In this document: positions 41,601 to 46,096 of the stretch, piece by piece
How positions within the stretch are numbered: position 1 is the stretch's first letter
How the letters are laid out: each line of letters starts with the position of its first letter
NCBI RefSeq assembly: GCF_016744255.1
Contig: NZ_JADGES010000015.1
Location: 1-46,096 of the forward strand
Direction: 5' to 3'
DNA length: 46,096 nt
Source of the DNA: Maribacter sp.
Lineage (GTDB): Bacteria > Bacteroidota > Bacteroidia > Flavobacteriales > Flavobacteriaceae
Notes under the pieces: generated by a model
The model's database searches: none
What the model saw: only the letters and a program-made list of their open reading frames with translations
Told to the model about the DNA's origin: nothing
Made by a program: the position numbers and the translations under genes

Positions 41601-41945
41601 GGATGGGCATTTTGTATTGGAGATATAAATTCTAAGAATACCTTTTTAAAACAGATTGAAAAAAGAATTAAGAGTTATAAAAATGAAATTCAAAAACCTT
41701 TTAAACATGGAACAATTAAATGGGGAGAATCATTTGAAGCTATTCTTCTCATAAGAACTGTATTAATAATAGCTTTGCTATATGATTTAGATAATGAAGC
41801 TAAAATTAAAAACAGAAAATTAATAATTAATTATATAGATGATATATCTATTTTGGAAGATTCATATAAACCTCGAATCTTTGATGGTAAGATTAAAAAA
41901 TATTCACAATTAATGTTAAAAGAATATAAAACGAAAATAGCTTGA
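38682..41945 (+). CDS. Large protein (1087 residues) with PLD-like HDRY motif, putative defence effector
   Basis: There is no signal peptide. The N-terminal third (1-420) is an unrecognised mixed region. The middle part has FLKWFKDISDKAQHVVIQDPFFDTLGLDFL (about 448-480), then NILHDRYILIFENGELSKGFHLSNSIQGATKNHPLL with His536-Asp-Arg-Tyr; this resembles the single HxDR/K-type motif of phospholipase-D-like nuclease domains in bacterial conflict proteins. The C-terminal half (610-1087) is all-helical. The next gene overlaps the stop by 4 bp and encodes a HEPN-motif protein, so the two form a unit. The match to families such as VPA1262 is only a recollection. The target is unknown. Confidence 0.72.
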   Translation: MINTALTNDERLKPLFDKTSIIAWQVFILLIDDKKKKVYKITYSWVIISSRRETSSEAFLSDFKKVHKENDIIYSIAKLSLYNSPKTIVKIINDLFNGKSLCESLDISQINFSKINFDLQLQTDKRKSIFKVRPIIFNETNTLISRNFYDKASLNSPYQNVPSFSLTINNLDKQSLFKNDKHQYFENWKRALMSILNHLEDETSLPFSKSGCIRLGNIEFINTQCSNEYYINHVSFNNIKREIEVNNRKIASSNEVEVIIKPNKHTENKQRIINCFLTNGGQVILDECKELVHEKDNEVKVVFSSKEQIGKISVSIWKKDKDNYQIWYKHPTVLLRYISSSIGMVGMAGKVKSEWLDVIAKSNKKTENDIREAEKISKSSYTTMSIGDNDLDPWVKTDREFYDLVDKINPKKSESRFFPKGWDDEDKKHGAISFLKWFKDISDKAQHVVIQDPFFDTLGLDFLSRTTKSATKFSILTCTQVNSFDDDIASDSDISEPNRAKRLKYFIRNYPSLFDSLNIKINDLRSTGGGDKNILHDRYILIFENGELSKGFHLSNSIQGATKNHPLLITSIPIDVLIQVDSHLNEIINNADNKKDIELIQLFNSENSRKKIEEPDEVANEELLDKLNSFKAIDKPLKSTTLKGLLKENSDSKKDISNFWSTIGYFFARTSQPQKTITSLEEYLNKQELVSLREYIESSISKTHPIGFSDYKDFRVNSFQFLFHQDFKTSLKDSIHIGEAFRETSCFQNWGIHYGCKILIEHGFDEFTKLLLFIEKKYKLRSPNQDYSNTSLMKLSSIVFNCFTERLFWHDDIEFIRNSLKIKLSYIKPLSIAALLSYMPSVKSKTEYDEFKNVINGNCTKTEILDILTNFLSYIRLRKKDKLEFYEENIFNHIFEVLSNNFNQRGLDYIFQNCLNIFHPSIEKKFTEKVLFNLVESKKIDSNHIMDLWSNEFFKNIENIKSHKDYSGLIDITGWAFCIGDINSKNTFLKQIEKRIKSYKNEIQKPFKHGTIKWGESFEAILLIRTVLIIALLYDLDNEAKIKNRKLIINYIDDISILEDSYKPRIFDGKIKKYSQLMLKEYKTKIA

Positions 41946-43273
41946 TAGAACAAGAATTAAATATAAAAGCGTATAGTTTTGTTGATAAAATAGAAGGTTT
42001 AGAGAAACTTCAAAATCCTAAATACAAAAAGCCCCCAATTAGAAAAGGTTCTATTGGAAACCTAATGATAGATGATTGGTCTGATAAACTTTCTGATGAG
42101 TTTCCTTCATTTAGAAGTAGCTATATACCCGAATATTTAGAAAGGGATATTTGCGTACTAATAAGTAAAGTTTGGTATGGCTTTAAAGACAAAAGCGTTT
42201 ACATAGATTACTACAAATTCATAACAGAAATATTAGCTTTAAAACAATTTGAAAACATAGTATCAGATGACTATTTAAAACAAAAAGGTTTCTTATGGAT
42301 AGTGAATATTCACATTAATAATAAAGCGGAGAAAAACCTCTTAGAATATATATATGATGAACTTGCTAAAGATGTAAAAGAAACGACTTACTACTTCCCA
42401 TTAATTAACATGTATATTGATGAAAAATTCAGTATTGGTAATAGTACAGTAACTTATTTTAACCAAGAGTACTTTGATAATCTATGGAGGAAATTCACTG
42501 ATGAAAACACTTCTCAAACTAAAGAAGATTTCGATAAAGTTTATAGAAAATATCAAGGTAGAGTATTTCTTTCCTTGAAAATAAGAGCGGAAAGTGAGAA
42601 AGGCGGAGGACTAGCTTATCAGAGAGCATCATTTTTTGCAGATATTTTAAAATTATTATCACCAACTATTGGTTTTCCTAATGAAGAATGTGCAGTAGAT
42701 ATTGATAAAAGAATGCCCTATGAATCTGAATTCCTTTCATCGGATGACACTAATGAATATGGCTTTAGCATAACTCTTTCCGCAAAACAAAAACCTCTCC
42801 ACCCTCCTAAGGAAATGATTAAAGCTTTTCAGCCTTTACTTGATACGTTTGGGAATTTGATTGATAAGAAAAATAAAAATGAACTAGATGAGCTATGCAT
42901 GAGAATGATTCAATATTTTTCTAAAGCCATTTCGGATAATGATTTACATGTTAGAGTTACTAATCTTATAACAATAATAGAGAGCATCTTTCTTTTGGAT
43001 AAAGAAACTTATGGAATGGCTAAAATGGTAAAAAAAAGAATGGGCTATTTTCTTTATAAGAATAACGTCAATCAAAAATTTGAGTTTATTGAATCGCTTA
43101 CATCAATGTATCAAATTAGGAACAAGATGATTCATAAATCAAATAGAAAATATATTGAATTAAATAAATTGAAAGACTTGCAAGTAAATATCCTCGAAAC
43201 GCTTCATCAAGTAGTATTAAAAAGTGATATTTTTAAATCTAAAAAAGAACTCATCAAAGATTTAGATGCATAG
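41942..43273 (+). CDS. HEPN-motif protein, second gene of putative defence pair
   Basis: The 443 residues are read from TTG 41942, overlapping the previous stop (TTGA). The N-terminal part is unrecognised. The C-terminal ~100 residues are helical and end with HVRVTNLITIIESIFLLDKETYGMAKMVKKRMGYFLY and SMYQIRNKMIHKSNRKYIEL, with Arg393-x4-His398, the R-x4-6-H signature of HEPN RNases, as in ApeA-like defence proteins. An RNase activity that stops infected cells is the best guess. No membrane segment. The right flanking repeat lies 70 bp further on. Confidence 0.72.
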   Translation: MIEQELNIKAYSFVDKIEGLEKLQNPKYKKPPIRKGSIGNLMIDDWSDKLSDEFPSFRSSYIPEYLERDICVLISKVWYGFKDKSVYIDYYKFITEILALKQFENIVSDDYLKQKGFLWIVNIHINNKAEKNLLEYIYDELAKDVKETTYYFPLINMYIDEKFSIGNSTVTYFNQEYFDNLWRKFTDENTSQTKEDFDKVYRKYQGRVFLSLKIRAESEKGGGLAYQRASFFADILKLLSPTIGFPNEECAVDIDKRMPYESEFLSSDDTNEYGFSITLSAKQKPLHPPKEMIKAFQPLLDTFGNLIDKKNKNELDELCMRMIQYFSKAISDNDLHVRVTNLITIIESIFLLDKETYGMAKMVKKRMGYFLYKNNVNQKFEFIESLTSMYQIRNKMIHKSNRKYIELNKLKDLQVNILETLHQVVLKSDIFKSKKELIKDLDA

Positions 43274-43345
43274 CTTTGACTTAGCTGATGAAAGGAGATG
43301 ATATAAATAAATATTCAGTCTTTTATAAATAATTGAAGAGATAGG

Positions 43346-43410
43346 GGAACACTTATTAACTGACTGACGGCAGGAGCAAAGGCAATGTGTGTGAAATGGA
43401 CTTTAATGCA
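43346..43410 (+). repeat. Right copy of a ~66-bp cassette-flanking repeat
   Basis: This copy of the 32872-32938 repeat lies just after the HEPN gene, in the same orientation. The best block is AATGTGTGTG followed by (G/A)AATGG, with ACTTATTA and GACGGCAGGAG on the left side. Confidence 0.6.
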
Positions 43411-43442
43411 ATGTAATCAGTTTAGCACCTATTCAACACGAT

Positions 43443-43805
43443 TTATATAGTAATCTTATTCTTAATTAAATATGTTTGTGCTTTATTAAGCACACTATCT
43501 TTTAACAACTCCGAATTTTCTGCATAATAGTTTAAACTTTTTTCTTGGAGTTCCTTATTAGCCCTAATACTTTTGGCAATTTCAATATCAAAATTCTTCC
43601 CATCAAAATATATTTGAATGTATCTATTCCGACTTTTACCATTACTTAGCAATAAATCAATTATAACATTGCCTTTATATTTTGTTTTACGAAAGTAATG
43701 AGCTAAATCAGCAATATAGTTTTCCAAGCTTAAATAACTTGTTGAAAACACTAATTGCGATTTAAAACTATCGTAATAATCACTTATGTGATAAGGTTTT
43801 TCCAT
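43443..43805 (-). CDS. RnlB-like antitoxin
   Basis: This 120-residue soluble protein is transcribed after the RnlA-like gene, with its ATG (43803-43805) touching that gene's stop. The sequence (SYLSLENYIADLAHYFRKTKYKGNVIIDLLLSNGKSRNRYIQIYFDGKNFDIEIAKSI) fits a small alpha/beta protein of the RnlB kind, and the place in the operon supports an antitoxin. RnlB binds and silences RnlA. The identification rests on position and length more than on strict motifs. Confidence 0.65.
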   Translation of the reverse strand: MEKPYHISDYYDSFKSQLVFSTSYLSLENYIADLAHYFRKTKYKGNVIIDLLLSNGKSRNRYIQIYFDGKNFDIEIAKSIRANKELQEKSLNYYAENSELLKDSVLNKAQTYLIKNKITI

Positions 43806-44848
43806 TAGAATAAACTTTTATGCGAATCCTCAATCAATATAACTGTTTTATCAATTAACGCTATACACTCACTTTTATTTTCTAGTACACGTGCACTTTC
43901 AATTGCTGAATCAACATGAAATAGTCCATGCCGATGTTTATTAAAATATTTATAAAGGTCTAATATAACTTTTTGTTTGCTGGAAATTGTAATTTTTTCT
44001 CTTGCATATTCTGTTAACACGAGTCTTCCTAAATTATTGGACTCCACAATCTCTCCAAAACCATCTTTCCCAATAACTATACCAAATTGTACCAGAACCT
44101 GCTTTAAATAGCCTTCCAAACCTCTCAGAACAGGAAAAGCAAAGCTAGAATAATCAGTTAACTCTATATCAAGTTTTTTCAAAGCAAGAGCTGGACTAAT
44201 AATAGCTTTAAGTTTATCTTTAATGAAATCAAATGTGGAAGGTAGTAGTACCTGCATATCTCCTAAAGCTTCTGCTGCAGTTATATCAACTTTTATAGTT
44301 TTGAGCTGACTATCTATTATCTCCTTAAAATCCATTATTTCAGCTAACATTTCTAAGATATCAGTATAAACTGAATATTGACGTCCTTGTATATGACAGG
44401 CACCATTTGTATAAATCCAAAACACTACTGAATCACCATCTTTCCCAACTATCTTATATTGTTCACCATGAATATGATTATGTCCATTATTTATTTCTGC
44501 ATTACATTCTTCTATTAAAAAATTAAATAATAAACCTTTACCATCAGAAGGGAAATTTGCTATCCTAATACTTTTGGTTTCACCATCACCCCTTAAACAA
44601 TTTGCTTTAAGAAAACCAGCAACTGATAAAGTGAAATCTTGATTTTTTCCTGTAGGATGAAATGTAGTTCCGCCGCTTTTAAGGAAATATACATTTAAAC
44701 ATGCAGGGCCACTTGCAGTACTAAGGTGATACTGAAAAAACCCATTAGATTTTTTACTTTTGGTAAAAGAATTGATTCCCGGATATTCATTTAATATCTG
44801 GTCTATTTTCTCTCTATTGATTGGAAGGTCTTTGTATTCTAAAGCCAT
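43805..44848 (-). CDS. RnlA-like toxin (RNase LS family)
   Basis: The 347 residues have an N-terminal region (1-85, INSFTKSKKSNGFFQYHLSTASGPACLNVYFLKSGGTTFHPTGKN), a middle repeated domain, and a C-terminal HEPN-type domain (about 210-347: SSFAFPVLRGLEGYLKQVLVQFGIVIG, KQKVILDLYKYFNKHRHGLFHVDSAIESARVL) with the RNase motif Arg306-x4-His311 (RHGLFH). This fits RnlA/LsoA toxins, which degrade mRNA during phage infection. In E. coli, RNase HI is needed for full RnlA activity and for its block by RnlB. An RNase H gene starts 35 bp away on the other strand. Confidence 0.78.
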   Translation of the reverse strand: MALEYKDLPINREKIDQILNEYPGINSFTKSKKSNGFFQYHLSTASGPACLNVYFLKSGGTTFHPTGKNQDFTLSVAGFLKANCLRGDGETKSIRIANFPSDGKGLLFNFLIEECNAEINNGHNHIHGEQYKIVGKDGDSVVFWIYTNGACHIQGRQYSVYTDILEMLAEIMDFKEIIDSQLKTIKVDITAAEALGDMQVLLPSTFDFIKDKLKAIISPALALKKLDIELTDYSSFAFPVLRGLEGYLKQVLVQFGIVIGKDGFGEIVESNNLGRLVLTEYAREKITISSKQKVILDLYKYFNKHRHGLFHVDSAIESARVLENKSECIALIDKTVILIEDSHKSLF

Positions 44849-44883
44849 TTCTGCTTATATTTATCTAACTATATTATAATTCT

Positions 44884-45825
44884 ATGGATAATGTCGGAGC
44901 AATATTACAAGAAATTGAGAACAAATTAAGGAATGCGTACAATATTTTAGAGGTCAAGGATATCAATTATGGTAGACAATTCAAAATTAAAGTAGATAAT
45001 GATACAATAAATTTTAGAGTTTTTTATAATAAAAAAGGAGATATTAAGTATGACTATTCAACAATTAAAGATTCATTTTTTTTGTCAAAATTATCAGGTT
45101 ACCTTGAAGGTAAAGTAATAAAAGTACAGCAAGAGCATGTTAACCAGGATACAGTAGATAATGAAAAGGTTAATCCTTTTACAAATGCTATAGGTACTGA
45201 TGAGTCAGGAAAAGGAGACTATTTCGGCCCCCTTGTTGTAGCTGGCGTTTATGTTAATGAAAAAACAAAAGTAATTTTGGATAATAATGGAGTTAGGGAT
45301 AGCAAAAAAATTGGTGACAAAAAAATACTTGAGCTAGCCAACATGATAAAAAGAGTTTGTGTAAATCAGTATGTAATTGTTGAAATTGCACCACTCACTT
45401 ACAATAATTTGTATGAATCTTTCAAAAAAGAAGGAAAGAACTTAAATACCTTGCTTGCGTGGGGTCATGCAAAGGCCATAGAAGAGGTTTTAGCCAAAGT
45501 CGATTGTGAATTGGCAATTTCAGATAAATTTGCAGATGAACGATTCATTATTAGCCAGTTACAAGAAAAAGGACGAGAGATAACTTTAAAACAAGAACAT
45601 AAAGCCGAAAAATATACTTCTGTTGCAGCAGCTTCAATTTTGGCAAGGGCACGGTTTTTAGAAAAAATGAATAAATTATCGATTGAATATGGAATGAAAT
45701 TATCAAAAGGTGCTTCTAAAAAAGTTGTGCTCCAGGCAAGAAGTTTAGTTGATAATAATACTGTAGGCATATTAAAGAATGTAGCTAAAGTACATTTTAA
45801 AACAACAGATAAAGTGATGAATTAA
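44884..45825 (+). CDS. rnhC: Ribonuclease HIII
   Basis: This 313-residue enzyme cuts the RNA strand of RNA-DNA hybrids. Residues 1-95 form the substrate-binding N-terminal domain (YDYSTIKDSFFLSKLSGYLEGKV). The catalytic domain begins with NAIGTDESGKGDYFGPLVVAG: Asp106, Glu107 and Asp112 belong to the DEDD active site, and GVRDSKKIGDKKI and EHKAEKYTSVAAASILARARFLEKM follow with the later acidic and Lys residues. It is divergent from the RnlA-like toxin gene (35-bp gap) and overlaps the next gene by 1 bp. A housekeeping role is possible, but this place suggests a link to the toxin. Confidence 0.93.
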   Translation: MDNVGAILQEIENKLRNAYNILEVKDINYGRQFKIKVDNDTINFRVFYNKKGDIKYDYSTIKDSFFLSKLSGYLEGKVIKVQQEHVNQDTVDNEKVNPFTNAIGTDESGKGDYFGPLVVAGVYVNEKTKVILDNNGVRDSKKIGDKKILELANMIKRVCVNQYVIVEIAPLTYNNLYESFKKEGKNLNTLLAWGHAKAIEEVLAKVDCELAISDKFADERFIISQLQEKGREITLKQEHKAEKYTSVAAASILARARFLEKMNKLSIEYGMKLSKGASKKVVLQARSLVDNNTVGILKNVAKVHFKTTDKVMN

Positions 45826-46091
45826 TGTCAGATAATTTAGATAAAGGTACAGAGGCGAATCAATTACGAAAGTCTGGTGATTTTAAAGGAGCTACAAAAA
45901 TTTATCAGGAAATGTGGGCTGTTGAAGAAAATAAATTTACAGGAGCTGGCTTATTACATTGTTTACGGAAAGACCAAAAGTATGATGCAGCTTTAGAGTT
46001 ATCTTCTGAAATCTTTTCGAAGTTTTCTGATTTTGATTGGTGTAGAAACGAATGTATCTGGACTAATATATCTGCAAAACTTTTTATTTAG
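45825..46091 (+). CDS. Short TPR-like protein, possibly truncated
   Basis: The 88 residues start at an ATG overlapping the rnhC stop. The helical text (GTEANQLRKSGDFKGATKIYQEMWAVEENKFTGAGLLHCLRKDQKYDAALELSSEIF) is a tetratricopeptide-like pattern with two or more helix pairs. The frame stops at 46091 after FDWCRNECIWTNISAKLFI, while the text looks like the N-terminus of a longer protein; a frameshift in the T-run at 46081-46085 or the edge of the window may hide the rest. It probably belongs to the same unit as rnhC. The function is unknown. Confidence 0.6.
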   Translation: MSDNLDKGTEANQLRKSGDFKGATKIYQEMWAVEENKFTGAGLLHCLRKDQKYDAALELSSEIFSKFSDFDWCRNECIWTNISAKLFI

Positions 46092-46096
46092 TTTTG

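Overview
ORGANISM. The window is low-GC Bacteroidota DNA, most likely from a marine Flavobacteriaceae member. The grounds are a type IX secretion (T9SS) surface protein with a gliding-type C-terminal domain, a PorP/SprF partner, a TonB-dependent receptor with a CarboxypepD_reg-like front domain, promoters of the TAnnTTTG (-7) type, and a tyrosine recombinase with the Bacteroidota variant of the first catalytic arginine box. The genus cannot be fixed from sequence reading alone.

LAYOUT. (1) 1-2240: the 3' end of a giant calcium-binding-repeat adhesin exported by T9SS, with its PorP/SprF partner. (2) 2445-18339: a stress, energy and metal block: hpf-usp-ppdK, a copper-type TonB receptor with a small Cys protein, a haem lipoprotein with a copper-chaperone-like protein, an MBL/double-rhodanese sulfur enzyme, a TerB-like protein, a coiled-coil protein, GNAT-YoaP, thioredoxin, three tandem Usp genes and a LytTR regulator. 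Seven transcription units here carry a Crp/Fnr-like palindrome (mostly TGAY-N4-RTCA) placed at the same distance from a TAnnTTT(G/A) -7 box, so the block looks like one low-oxygen or dormancy regulon. (3) 18.4-25.9 kb: decayed DNA, an aldehyde dehydrogenase, a sterol-desaturase-like hydroxylase, a glucoside-3-dehydrogenase-like operon (GMC subunit with Fe-S cysteines, subunit 3, TIM-barrel epimerase) and a VanX/DdpX-type dipeptidase.

(4) From tRNA-Pro(GGG) at 26313 to the window end: an accessory island that begins with an integrase. It carries the most remarkable locus, an ECF sigma factor gene directly followed by a Cas12f homologue. The Cas12f homologue has a degraded RuvC site and ends before the zinc finger and RuvC-III. 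Just downstream is a structured, guide-RNA-like sequence ending in TGTGAAC plus a guide-length stretch. This matches the architecture of the recently reported dCas12f-sigmaE RNA-guided transcription systems of Bacteroidota. After this come mobilization debris (a frameshifted BfmA/BtgA-like gene and palindromic GC-rich patches) and a cargo segment bounded by two related ~66-bp repeats (32872-32938 and 43346-43410). The cargo holds two DUF488 proteins and a possible dual-OB protein, an unknown 416-aa protein with two small genes, a sigma factor/small protein/ImmA-IrrE metallopeptidase operon, and a two-gene PLD-like + HEPN module. Beyond it lies an RnlA-RnlB-like toxin-antitoxin pair divergent from an RNase HIII gene. 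E. coli RnlA is controlled by RNase HI, so this neighbourhood is suggestive.

HOW IT WORKS TOGETHER (inference). The chromosomal block couples ribosome hibernation, Usp proteins, PEP/pyruvate interconversion, copper uptake and thiol chemistry under one operator type. The island is a defence- and regulation-rich integrated element whose right end is not in the window.
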